Shown here: positions 12,819 to 24,585 of the stretch, one piece after another
Numbering within the stretch: position 1 is the stretch's first letter
Layout of the letters: each line of letters begins with the position of its first letter
DNA from: Vigna angularis
Taxonomy: Eukaryota > Streptophyta > Magnoliopsida > Fabales > Fabaceae
Length of the DNA: 64,000 nt
Reading direction: 5' to 3'
NCBI RefSeq assembly: GCF_016808095.1
Contig: NC_068976.1
Coordinates: 31,490,371 to 31,554,370, forward strand
Program-made: the position numbers and the translations under genes
The notes under the pieces: model-generated
The model's database searches: none
What the model was told of the DNA's origin: nothing
The model's input: only the letters and a program-made list of their open reading frames with translations

Positions 12819-14350
12819 TTATTTTTATTGATGTAAATTATTTTAATATTTTGTTTTTTGAATTTTATAATTTTTTTTCAATATCCAATTAATTATCTAT
12901 AATAATAAAAAAGTGGGTACCTATGTAACATTTAATTTTTAGCCGTTTACAACCGATAACATAAGATATTAAAAGATTGATAAAACAAATTAGATTGTCT
13001 ATAAGATGTTAATATAGTTATCTACATAAAAGTAACTATAATAATAAAATATATCTAAAATAATTAACAAAAATTACTAGATGATCAAGAAAAATACTTC
13101 ATATCATCACCGTCTTCCACCATAGATGCTTCAACATCTATTTCTAATATGTTCACACCAATATGTGATCATCGCAAAACGAAAAAGACAACACAACAAC
13201 CACAAAACACACAAAAGGGTAAACTATGCAAAAAGAGTTGTCATACACAAACATAGAAATAATCATCATACATCACTCATTCTTAAAATGACCATATCAC
13301 ACATATAGATTCATTCTAGACCTAATTATCCAAATACATGTATCGATATCAGACTCTGGTGGGTTATGCACTTGTGATAGTGAAACAACTCGCCCATCTA
13401 AGCTACCACACACAAGGTTAGTCCATCAACCATTTTTGGCAAAGGTAAAACTCCTAGACTAGGACTTCCTGCACCTTTCACCACATACTCTATCACCTTT
13501 CACCACATACTCTATCATTCTTTACTTGAGATTTAATGATTATTAGAGTGATATGATAACTCTTAATACTTAATTCATATACAAATACATACACTAAAGA
13601 AACGTCATTATAGAATATCATAACAAGATCCCTATAATTATGTCATACACATACCATGCTCATAACAAACTCGTCATCATCACAATATCATACATGAATA
13701 AATACAATAATACTCTTAGACATGGATAAGATACATTGCATTATATCTCAAACAACCAAAGAAGAAGAAAACTTCAAACATATCGCTTAGAGGTGGTGCC
13801 CAACATAATACTTCTTGCAAAAGGTGGCGCTTAGCACTAGCCATGATGCTCAACATCATTCTTCTCACAATAAGTTACGCTCAATGACCTTCTCACAACA
13901 AGTTGCCATCAATGACACTTTCTGGTAGAGTTCTCAAAATGGGTAACCCAGCTCGACCCAGCCCGACCCACCACGGGTTGGTCACTTAGTAAGCTAACCC
14001 AACCCGATTCACTTATTAGCGAGCTGAAAAAATTTGAACAAAGCTTGACCCACCGCGAGTTAATGGGTTAAACGGGTTGACTCACTTAATTATAAGTTTT
14101 TTTAAATACAAAAATTATATTTTTTTAATTCAAATCTAAATAAAATTTAGGTTTAATAGGTTCGGAGGTCCCTATATTTGCAGGTTTGTTTCACTTGGGT
14201 CCTCCAATTTTAGAAGTGATCAATTAGGTCCCTAATTTAACAAAATTGAGTCAATAATACCCTTTCCGTTAAATGCACTGGACGGCGTTAACTTGTTAAA
14301 CAGGTGGCATGCTGAGTCATCAATTTATTTGCAGGTGGCAGAGTTTGAGC

Positions 14351-14669
14351 TTAATACATGGCAATTTCTGCAATTTTTAATTTGAATTCAGATTCTCTTT
14401 TCCTTTCAAATCCTAATTGTTTAAAATTCGCCAAATTGTTTAATCCTGAAGTTTCCTGGGACAAGGTTTGTTCTTTCAGTACATCCTTCATAGATCCATT
14501 CCTGGACGAAGAACCTTCAGACCCCTCGCATATGGCCTTCGCCTGTTTCTGCATCTCAGCCAGGCCTTCGCATATGGCCTGAAGCTTCGCGTCAACGGAG
14601 GAATGGAGCGGCTTGTACGCGGCCTTGTCGTACGCCAGAGCGGCTTCCTCGGCGGTGTCGAATGTTCCC
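14351..14669 (-). pseudogene. Captured AP2/ERF (RAP2.4/DREB-A6-like) gene fragment
   Basis: The minus-strand frame begins inside an AP2 DNA-binding domain with [19 protein letters not shown], the end of the domain's last strand and its helix. It continues directly into [20 protein letters not shown], a stretch I know from the C-terminal part of RAP2.4-type ERF factors, and runs about 60 residues more to a stop. In intact family members the helix is followed by LRGDFARLNFP and a linker before the PLHSSVDAK part, so that piece is missing here. A deletion between two Tyr-Lys codons would explain it. The first half of the AP2 domain and the start are absent, so this is transposon cargo, not a working gene. 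Confidence 0.75.
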
Positions 14670-14689
14670 AGAATAAATAGTAAATATTT

Positions 14690-15591
14690 TACTTATAATG
14701 AAATAAATCAATCATTCAAACACGCAGAATTGAATAAAAATGAATAGCCAGCACTGCCAAGTTGAAAGGAGTGAACCAGTAACCCCACTGGTAGCGGATA
14801 CAGCAAATTCATACCCATATCATCAACATACCAAATTTAACTAAAAACAATGCTTACAAAGAATATGCGACGAATACATATCAACATTAAACAAATCAAG
14901 TAATTTAGCATGGCTTCTTCCCCAATGGTGTGGTATGCAGCAAGAGCAATCTTTCTCTGGAGTCCCCTTCGGTGATGAATTCTGGAGAAAGAATAAAACC
15001 CGGCACGGCATCTTCTAACTACATAGTACCCACTTCTATGCCTATTTACAGTAAGAATCTCAATTCGAAAACTGAAATTTGAAAACTTGCTTTCAAAATA
15101 CAACTCCATCCGAATCAATCTTCCAAAACCCAGGTTCTCGTGGAACTTCTTCTTCTACTGAAGAGCGAAGTTGAAAGGCTACGACTTGTAGTCAAAGCCC
15201 CAATTCTCCCAAACCAATTCCGGAACATTCTGCCAATTCCACCTCGACTTTCCCTCACTCTCCCGCTTCCAACTGACAGAGAGATTCTCCTAGAACCTTC
15301 GCTCAAATTCCCACCATTCTCCATCTCCGTGTACACCACCGACAAGTGGCTCTCACCGGCGAACCTACCCACGGCGAATCCGCCGCCAGGCAGCCTCCAT
15401 ATGGTCAACCCTACCGCTTCCTCTTCGATCTGGCCAGCAACTCTGCTCTCCGATGACGCTTGCTCCGACGGCAGCTCGTGGCGGCACACGGCTTGAAGAA
15501 AATGAACCACAGAAGACTGAAAGCTTTGAAGAAAACGGAGAAAGAGAAAAAAATATCTGTGAAGGCCTCTCGTCATTCTTGGTTCTGCCAC
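14690..15591. other. Unidentified gene-like sequence inside the Pack-MULE
   Basis: GC content rises sharply at about 15120-15500, and both strands stay open for over 100 codons: plus 15140-15496, Pro/Ser/Leu-rich, and minus 15115-15591, Arg/Ser/Gly-rich. I cannot tell which strand is the original sense, and I recognise no domain. Most likely it is a second captured host exon, probably from a different gene than the ERF fragment. Confidence 0.4.
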
Positions 15592-16277
15592 GTATTAAAC
15601 TCAAACTCTGCCACCTACAAATAAAATGATGACTCAGCATGCCACCTGTTTAACAAGTTAACGCCGTCCAATACATTTAACGGAAAGGGTATTATTGACT
15701 CAATTTTGTTAAATTAGGGATCTAATTGATCATTTCTAAAATTAGAGGACCCAAGTGAAACGAACCCGCAAATATAGGGACCTCCGAACCTATTAAACCT
15801 AAAATTTATTCTAAAATGATGTTAAACTCCAAAGACAATTCAAAATAAAAAAATATATTATACAATCCAAACGTAATCCAAAAACAAGCACAAAAGACGA
15901 ACAAATAAGTTTTTAATATTGATAATTTTTGTATCACTTGTCCATTTATAATATTAGAGACTTGAATAGATAAATTATAATATATTTGTCTCTTGAAACA
16001 TCTTTTTTTTTTTATCTCATCTACAATATAATAAAAAAATGCTAACTAATAATATTGAAACACAGAATAATAAATAATTAAATTAAATTAGGTGGGTTGG
16101 TGAGCCAACCCGGCTCACCACGGGTTCAACCCGTGTGAGCCGGGTTCTAAGTGAGCCGGGTTCAAAATTAACCTGCATAAAAAAATTACAATTTTTTCAA
16201 ACCCAACTCGACTCAAACCCGTGGTGGGCCAGGTTGACTCATGGGTTATAACCCATTTTGACAGCACTACTTTCTGG

Positions 16278-16700
16278 TGCTCTACGCCCTGAAGTTAAAA
16301 TGCTCAAATCTAAGGATGACCCTCAACGACACCCTAACGCTACTCACTGCTAAATCATTCGTAGAACTGGATGCTTAGTGTCACCCTAACACTCTAACAC
16401 TGCTCATTGTTATCCCATACGTAAAATAGGACATTTAGCGTCACCCTAACCTCACTCAATGACCTTGTCACAATAAGTTACGCTTAACGACCTTCTCATA
16501 ACAATTTTTCATTAGAGACACTTTCTGGTGTTGAACGCCCTGAAGTTAAAATGCTTCCATATAAGGATGGCCCTCAATGACACCCTAACGCTACTCAATG
16601 CCAAATCATTCGTAGAACTGGGCGCTTAGTGTCACCTTAGCACCGCTCAATGCTATCCCATACGTAAAATAGGATGTTCAGCATCACCCTAGCCTAGCTC
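16278..16700. repeat. Tandemly duplicated module of about 250 bp
   Basis: The block starting CTTTCTGGTGCTCTACGCCC at 16270 is repeated from 16521 as CTTTCTGGTGTTGAACGCCC. Both run on through GAAGTTAAAATGCT and CATTCGTAGAACTGG motifs. The second copy preserves the target of the hAT element without an insertion, a natural empty site. Confidence 0.75.
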
Positions 16701-17699
16701 AACGATGTACCAGGTATCAAAACTTGTATTTTGTGCTTTTAAGGGAACTTATACATATTCAATTGATCAAACTAGTACTTCTTTCTCAATGCATGAGTTA
16801 AAAATAGTTTTAAACATGGAAGCTCATACCACTTGACCAATTAATCAAATTTAAGCTCTCTCATCATACAAAACCAAGTTCAAACCAACCAAACATCTAA
16901 GAATCAAATATTCAAATCACAGATGCTAAAACATGCAAATTTCAGATTACACAATCTTCACTAAGTCAACAATTTCATTTGAAACTCAAATCAGACAACA
17001 TTTTCACATTTCAACATATCACACTCATCATATAGATCAATCATTCAATCAATTCACCATACAATCATACAATTAAAATTTCAAAGTATTTATAACTTAA
17101 AAAGAATGCAATTAGCTTCTTACCTAATCGATCAATGAACTTACTCTAAGGAATCTCAAATCTCTTTAAGCTTACATTGTTCCTCCCGACCTCTAGGATG
17201 CTTTATCTACATATAGAAGTTACAAGAGCAACCCAAACATACCATTATGATAACTAATAAGCAAAGGCTCATATAGATTATTAAAAAAACACATGTAAGT
17301 GGAAGAATGCTCACATGAAACCGATAACAGAAAAAGAACTGAAACTCAACTTACATTAAAGAAAAAATTATTCTGTCCAAATTGAAGAGCTCGCCGCAAT
17401 GATCAATCCTAATTCTTCAACAAACTGAGTAGGAAAAAGTCTTAGAAAGAAAAAGTCAGAGAACTTTAGAAAAATAATTTATAAAAGAATGATCAATTTT
17501 AAAATAATAAAACTCGTTCATAACAAAACTATTTATAATAATACTTTTCAACATTAAAATAATTGAATCTCACTATTTTTAAACTATTATCACTCTCAAA
17601 ATGTCATTAGGTTTATTCAACTTTCACTACTTAATAAGTATAAAATTTTAAATTTAATTATAAATAAAAGAAATTAAAAAGAAATGTTCACGTAAAAAA

Positions 17700-18519
17700 A
17701 AATTACAAATTGGTTACGTAAACTAATCATCTTTATTAATAAGATTGACTACAAAAATATTAATTTTTATCATGTTTATTAAAAAATAAATATAAAATAA
17801 ATTATTCTTATAACTCTTTTTATACGTATCTTATTAAAGATTAAAGATAGTTTTTATATTTATAGGTAATTAAATAAATTGTAAAAAGCAATTACAAAAT
17901 TATTTATTAATAAGAGAAATTAGATTAAAATGTTCTCACCTGAAATAGCTATTAGATGAGAAACCAATTATCTTTATTAATTTGTAAATACATGGGTATT
18001 TGTGTTCAATTTTTCTTTATAATAAAAATAATAAATTATTATTATTATAATTAATAAAAAGTGATTAAGTTAAAAAAATATGACAAAATGAAAAACAATA
18101 GTTGAAATTAGAAAACGAATATTTTCTTATTAAAAAGATATTTTCGAAAACAGCAACTTAACTGTAGAAGTTTTTAAATGAAAAAGTCCAAAAGTATAAA
18201 TAAATTGATTTCTGCCAAATTGATACACTTTCATAACGCCTTTTTCTTATCATCTTAGTAGGTAAAAAAATTTAGTAAATTGTGAGTTTATATGTGTATA
18301 TATATATATATATATTGAATACTCTTATTTAAATTTTCAAATGCATTAACTCTTTTTTATTTTTTATATTCTACTACTAATAAACTAAATAAATGATCCA
18401 TACATTTACATAAGTTAAAACATTGATAAATAAGAATTAAAGAAAAAACTTAAATATGCGATAAATACAAAAAACAATGTAAAAAATGTCAACTAAAGGC
18501 CCATTTCTTTTCTCTTATA
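17700..18519. other. AT-rich non-coding stretch
   Basis: No gene, RNA or clear element end is visible. It holds a short TA run (about 18294-18316) and many short A/T tracts. Confidence 0.6.
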
Positions 18520-20395
18520 ACAATTCATTTTTCATTTATTTACCCAATAGAACAAAGTAGTCAATATTTACATGAACAACACGATTTTATAAGAGGTTAG
18601 AATAAGTTTTTGGAAAACTAAATTTTGATTTCTTATTTCAATAATTTTTGTAAAGATATATTAGAATTGGATTTTTAAAAAATCGAATTTTAATTTTATT
18701 TTTTAGTGAATTTTATAAAAATAATATTAAAAATTTTGAACAATTTTTAAAAATTGTTGAAGATCTAAACGGTTTTCGAAAATTATTGGTTGCTAAAACG
18801 GTTTTAAAAAACCATTGAAGAATGAAACAATTTTCGAATACTGTTAAAGACTACGTTAATGGTTAAAAAAATCGTTTAACATATTTTTTAAAATTTATTA
18901 ATAATATAAATTTTAATAAATAATTAATTTATTTTATTATTGTAATATAATTTTTTTAAATTTAACAAATTTTTTAAATTACTTTTATTATAAAATTTAA
19001 AATATATTTAATTTAATTTAATATAAATTAATAATATTATAATAAAATAATTTTTAATATTTTAAATCATATTAAAATATGTTATTTTTTAAATTTATTT
19101 TTTAATTTAAAATTAAGAAATAATTAAATTATTTTAATATTTTAATATAATTTAGTTTGTTAAAATATTTAAATCATATTTATTTTATTATTTTTATTAT
19201 TATTGTTTTTAGTTTTATTAGTAGTAATATAATTATAATAGTAATTATTAAAGTAATAAAATATATTAAATTATATTAAAATAAATTAAATATTTTTAAA
19301 TTTTAGAATAAAAATAATTTAAAAAATTTGGTAAGTTCAAAATATTATATTAAAATATTAAAATAGATGAATTATTTAAATAAAATTTAAATTATTTAAT
19401 ATTATATTTTACTTTTTATTTTTAATTTTATTAAATATTTCATTTATTTTAATATTTTAATGATTTTTTTAAAATTAAATGGTTAACATATTTTTTACGT
19501 TTTAATATATAATTTTTTTATTATAATATATTAGTATAAGTATTTTGGAATTTAACAAATATTTGAAATTGTTTTTTTATAAAATTTTAAAAATATTTAG
19601 TTTATTTTAATATAATTTAATATATTTACTATTTTAATAATTATTATGAAAATAATAATAATAATAATAATAATAAAACTAAAAATAGTAGTAAAATAAA
19701 ATTTGATTTAATATATTATAAGATATTAAATTATATTAACATATTAAATAAATTTGTTATTTATTATTTTTAATTTAAAACTAAAATTTTGAAAAAACAT
19801 TATAGGGTTTTCGAAATCCTTTAACATATCTTTTAATTTTAAATTTTTAAATAAATTATAATAAAATAAATTTAAAATAAATTAAATATTTAATAAATTT
19901 TTTAAATAAATTAAATATTTTTTAAATTTTATAATAAAAGTAATTTTAAAAAAATTAAATTTAAAAATATATTATTAAAATATTAAAATAAATGAATTAT
20001 TTATTAATATGTAAATTAAAAAATAAAATTTAAGAAAATATGTTATACGAAAACCGTTAACATAATCTTCAACAATTTTTGAAAAATTGTTTTAGTCTTC
20101 AACAATATTTGGAAACCGTTTTAATGGTTTTTGAAAACGTTTAACTCTTCAAATGGTTTTCTAAAATAGTTAAAGATTTTAAGTATATATTTTAAGAAAA
20201 ATCATTAAAAAATAAAAAATAGAATTCCATTTTCTGGAAATTGAATTTTAAGATACATTTTGACAAAAGTTATTGAAATAAAAAGTCAAAATTCGATATT
20301 CGAAAACCGAATTTTAACTTTTATATAAGGCTGCTATTCATGTAAATATTAATTACAATATTCTAGTAAGGTAAATAAATAAAAAATTATGCTGA
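18520..20395. mobile_element. AT-rich long inverted-repeat element
   Basis: The left arm (about 18520-18900) and right arm (about 20045-20395) are imperfect inverted copies. Both carry AATATTTACATGAA near the outside, TTTATTTCAATAA further in, and AACGGTTTT/AAAACCGTT motifs. The core (18900-20040) is almost pure A/T with repeated AAATTTAAATA-like phrases and no frame. I infer a foldback or long-TIR DNA transposon. No TSD was established. Confidence 0.55.
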
Positions 20396-20409
20396 AAAAA
20401 TATCACTAA

Positions 20410-20430
20410 GACTGTGTTCGTTTGGAGTGA
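20410..20430 (+). repeat. PIF/Harbinger left terminal inverted repeat
   Basis: GACTGTGTTCGTTTGG differs from the right end at two of 16 positions. The adjoining 20460-20590 holds several GATTTGCG/GGATTTG motifs, which recur (inverted) near the right end. Confidence 0.85.
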
Positions 20431-21370
20431 TTGAACTGTTCACGTGAATAAGCAAGGATTGATTTAGAAGAACAACATTGTTCTTTTGGATCGATTTGCG
20501 AGGATTTGGTCGGATGTAAAAGCGCTGATTTGCGAGAATATACTGTTGAAGTTATCTCGCCTTAGGTGCGCGGATTTGCGATGAAATGGCATAGAAAGAC
20601 TGATATGCCCTGCACGGATTTTCTGAATACCACTGTTAGAAACGTTATTTCATTCTCATTTTTAATAACCGATTAAAAGCATATCAAATAAGTTAAAAAT
20701 TAAAGACATGCACTGTGCTTTCACGTGAAAGAAGGCATGTACCGTGGTTTGAAGAGTAAAGTGGACTGTGGGCATGTGAAGACTAGCTTGCACTGTCCTG
20801 GGAATGCAAATCTTTAATTTCAAAATTGCTTTTGCAGCACATTGTTGAAACGAGATTCCCTGTTTGACACAATCATTCACTGGCATTGACTGTAAAGGAG
20901 AGAATCGTGGCAAAGCGGTTTGAATTTCAAAACATTAACCATGCACGCCATTAATAAGTTGTTGGTTGGTAGATAAACAACCAAGTGAGAAGAGTTTTAC
21001 TTTAACCAGCTTTGCCTTTGCCCGAGTGTGTGTGGTGAAGTATTGAAGTCAGAGTGAGCAGCTGTGTGGAGGAGAGGTAATGTTTCTTTCCGTTTTCATG
21101 TGGTTGTTGCAGGTAGAAGCATTGTGGTTTACTTGAAGAGGCAGACAATGTTGAATGGAGGAGCAAGAACGTTGTTGAGGACGATGAGGAAGAACGTTGT
21201 TGATGATGATGAGCGACTGGATGAAGCTGCCAAACGTGGAAGCAGGGGTTGAAGAAGTTCAGTTGGTGACGGCTGTGTATTCGAAAAGAAGAAGAGATTA
21301 TCCGGTTGGTCCTTTCCGCAGGAGAAGCAGGCGTAATCGGGGTATAGAGTTGCAGGTTCTGGAACTGGGA

Positions 21371-21496
21371 GGCGTATTCGGTTACACGGAGGCGTAACCG
21401 GTTACAACTTCATGAAGAATTTGCCTTAATGGCGTATTCGGTTACAGGTTCACGTAACCGGTTACTGCTTATTCCAGATCCCGTATTCCGTTGCAC
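21371..21496 (+). repeat. Spaced repeats with GTAACCGGTTAC palindromes
   Basis: GGCGTATTCGGTTACA occurs at 21371 and 21431, exactly 60 bases apart, and a decayed copy (CCGTATTCCGTTGCA) lies at 21481. Each of the first two is followed by the perfect palindrome GTAACCGGTTAC (21394-21405 and 21454-21465). The palindrome contains CGGTTA in both directions, a Myb core of the CNGTTR type. It lies upstream of the transposase gene, so a regulatory or protein-binding role is possible. Confidence 0.6.
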
Positions 21497-21510
21497 AGTG
21501 GCTTCTCCGA

Positions 21511-21949
21511 TTGCATGCACGGTGTGCGCGTGTTTGTTCGTTTGGATTGCCTTGGTATCCGGTTGATGAGGTTGTGGTGTGTGAGTTATTTGGACTTCCA
21601 TATGTGCATTCCTTCCTCCGTCGCAGTCATTGCTTGACTCCATTCGTTTATGGAAGTGATGGGATCATTTATGGAAGTGATGCCACCGTTGGGGTTACGC
21701 ACACCTCAGATGAAGAATGGGAGGAGGGAGAGCAGGGAGATGTCTTCCATGGAGAAGAAGATGAAAGTTTGTCTGGTGGAGGAGAGGTTGATGGGGATGG
21801 TTGTGGACAGGAGGAGGACAACGGGGGTGTTGAGGTTTTGTGCCAAGGGTTTGAACTTGTACATGCAGGATAAGCCTGAGAGTGATTTGGTTTTTGTTAA
21901 GCAACAGCCTAACCATTTAACCATTTGTATGTGTTGCAGGTGTATGTAA
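21511..21949 (+). other. Unidentified open region in the PIF element
   Basis: Two overlapping plus-strand frames stay open here: 21511-21873, with an acidic Glu/Asp/Gly-rich end, and 21650-21949, Met/Arg/Lys-rich. An 18-base direct repeat (TTATGGAAGTGATGGGAT-like, about 21647-21682) lies inside. I recognise no domain. It may be a captured host exon or a former 5' exon of the element. Confidence 0.3.
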
Positions 21950-23043
21950 TTATAAGGTGCATTTGGTAAGCTACGGAGGTGCATAGGATTGGTAAGCTAC
22001 GGAAAACTCACATGTGCAGTAAACATAGTTATGTATGTGTCCATTTTCATTCGTTGTATATCGTTTTTTGATTTATATTGTTGTTGTTTCACACTTTCTT
22101 TGGCCACAAGAAGACCATTTTTCACATCTGGAGAAGTATCTCAAAACGTTTGTACTCCTTTGTGTACCTGTTGATTTTTGAAGGAGCAACTTTTGGACAT
22201 GTATTGGTATAAACAAACAGTTTGGTTATGTTTCTTTCTTTTTTGTTGATGAGGACTATTGTGTTAATGTTTATAACTCTATCTTTGTAATTAATTGCAG
22301 TTGTATTCCGAAAAAGCTCATGTAGCAGAGAGGCTCACCATCTTTGACCAACAAGGAAAATAGGTCAGGGATAAAAACTTGTTTATTGTGTCCATTTCGT
22401 ATATAGTTGTAGTGTTAAAGACAATGTTGTTCTTCCCATAACATGTGTAGGTTACTAATGAACTTCCTCTTATGCTTTGATTAGAGATTTTTGAGGTGGG
22501 AAAAAATTGGTGGGTGTATGTTAATAATTTTGTATCGGTACCTGGTTCAGTTTCCTAAGTTGGTGTGTTAAATCAATCAGCAGAATGAGTTGAAGGTAGA
22601 TATTTAACAATGTTCACAGTTTCTTTTAACCATTATATGATATAAGTTATTGATGTCGTTTTTTTAACAGGTTTGTTTTGGAATTGTGACTCAATTTATT
22701 TGAATATTGACCATTGAAAGTAGTATTTGATTGGGATCATTACAAATGTGATTGCGTACTGAATCTTGGCTTAAGTCTTAAGTCTTGCTGAAAAATCTTG
22801 GTTTAAAGATTGTCAAGTGTCTTCAATAGGTATGTTTCATATTATTACATTTAATTAATATGCATGAATGTGGTTTATTAACTGAATAAATATGATGTAT
22901 CTTGTTTATTTATGATATGAATGCATGAATATTGTTAAATAGGATATGATTACGTGAATATATGAAGTTAATGATGTTGTTGATTTTAGTTGTATGTACA
23001 AATGAAGTTGTTAATTAGTATGTATTTTGTTAAGTAAATATAG

Positions 23044-24452
23044 ATGGAAGGACAATTAGATTTATCATATTTGGACCGTGAAGATATAGATGATGATGTG
23101 GTTGGTGTAGAATTCAATATTATCGCATTGATACGTCAACAATTACAAATAACGACTTCATTGGCTGTAGTAACAATGTTATGCATTGTTGCACACGCGT
23201 TGAGTATCTTGAATATGTACTCTAGTGATTCTAGTAGTGTAAGCAATTACCTACCAGACAGAGACCGTCGTAGGGAGCAATTAATGTCATATCTTGTGCA
23301 TACGGTTTGGTGTCGCGACATTATTAGGATGGGTCCAGAGGCATTTGTTAATCTTTGTGAGAGACTAAGATCAACCAGGTTAGTTAAGGATGCCATTCAG
23401 TCGACAGTGAAGCAACAAGTTGCTCAATTTCTTCATATAATTGACCATAATGTTAGGAATCGAAGTGTGGCATTTTTCTTTCATCGATCTGGTTCGACGG
23501 TTAGCAGACACTTTCACAATGTCTTGGATGCTATCTTAACTTTGGAATCGGAATTTCTAATTCAACCCTCAGGAAATGAGGTTCATCCATATGTCTTGAA
23601 CAACAATCGATTTTACCTGTACTTTAAGGTACTCATATAAACATATTTGTAGATGTTATTTCATCAAAGTATGATAACAAATTTTTTTTTTATGATGACT
23701 TGTTATTTTTATTATTAGGATTGTTTAGGGGCCATAGACAGTACTCATGTTCGTGTAAAGGTGCCAAGACGTGAAGCTCCGAGATTTCAAGGAAGAAAAG
23801 ATTGGCCAACTCAAAATGTGTTTGCGGCGTGTGATTTGGACATGAAATTGACATATGTTCTTGCTGGGTGGGAAGGGACTGCATCTGATTCAAGAATTTT
23901 AAAAAATGCTCTTCATCGAGATGATCCGTTAGTTATTCCCGAAGGTCAGTGCGTACATTGCGATGTTGAAGATTTTATTTAGTAGTGACTAATTACCTGT
24001 TTGTGGGAAAAATTGTAGGAAAATACTACCTCGGTGATGCTGGATTTATGTTGAAAAGCACAATTTTGACTCCATATAGAGGCGTAAGATATCACCTTAA
24101 AGAATATACACGTAGAGGACCACAAAATTCAAGGGAGTTGTTTAATCATAGACATTCATCGTTGCGAAATGTTATTGAAAGAACTTTTGGTGTCTTGAAA
24201 AAATGATTCCCTATCATTGCAAGTGGCACTGAACCACACTATGGGTTGGAGACAATGACATACATTATATTAGCTTGTTGTATCTTACACAACTTCCTTT
24301 GTGGCGTGGATAACGATGAAGCATTACTTGATGAAGTTGATCATGAGTTGAATGAAAGGGAAGACCATAATGTTTCATCATCTCAAGTTAGAGAAGATGA
24401 CCATAGGATTGGTAGTAGTATCAGGGATTCTATAGCAGATCATATGTGGTGA
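23044..24452 (+). pseudogene. PIF/Harbinger transposase (DDE endonuclease), one nonsense mutation
   Basis: Three exons read in frame: 23044-23628, 23719-23944 and 24019-24452, all with GT-AG junctions, giving about 414 residues. The first exon has a helix-turn-helix-like region (around VKQQVAQFLHII). The HARBI1-like DDE_Tnp_4 catalytic residues are all present: Asp202 in GAIDSTHV, Asp252 in EGTASDSRIL and Glu324 in VIERTFGVLKK. The only visible break is a TGA at 24204-24206 just after that Glu, where family members usually have Arg, so a CGA-to-TGA change is likely. It would cut binding and excise DNA between the TIRs together with the Myb/SANT ORF. Confidence 0.9.
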
Positions 24453-24585
24453 GATTATCAAAACTCGTAGTTATTGTATTTTATTGTGTTGTATGACTGT
24501 TTGATGTTATGAATATGAGAAGAACATTATAATAAGGATGTTTATTGTTAACTTGTGACCATTTTGTTTATGAATTAGGTATTAA

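Larger units (their letters stand above)
14150..15799. mobile_element. Pack-MULE-like element with captured gene sequence
   Basis: It starts GGTTTAATAGGTTCGGAGGT and ends with its reverse complement. The inverted arms are about 190-210 bp (about 14150-14345 and 15590-15799) and very similar. It is flanked by identical 9-bp duplications TAAAATTTA (14141-14149 and 15800-15808), the Mutator signature. The 1.25-kb interior is GC-richer than its surroundings and carries a fragment of an AP2/ERF transcription-factor gene plus further unidentified gene-like sequence. No transposase is present. Confidence 0.92.
13926..16269. mobile_element. hAT-type non-autonomous element (contains a nested MULE)
   Basis: The inverted ends read TAGAGTTCTCAAAATGGG at the left and TAGTGCTGTCAAAATGGG on the opposite strand at the right. 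The 8 bp outside both ends are identical (CTTTCTGG at 13918-13925 and 16270-16277), and 8-bp TSDs are diagnostic of hAT. Subterminal regions are rich in CCCACCACGGGTT and GGTTCACC-type motifs on both arms. Without the nested 1.65-kb MULE and its TSD, the element was about 685 bp with no transposase. A tandem partner of the target lies at 16521-16528 without the insertion. Confidence 0.9.
12930..17700 (-). mobile_element. Long LTR-like repeat, copy 2 (host of nested insertions)
   Basis: Paralogous to 5630-10470 in the same order and orientation, but interrupted at a different place: a hAT-type element at 13926-16269. The minus strand has TATAAATAGTTTTG near 17528-17545, matching the TATA-like box of copy 1. 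No reading frame is conserved between the copies. I infer a long LTR or non-autonomous element read on the minus strand; the ends are approximate. Confidence 0.55.
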
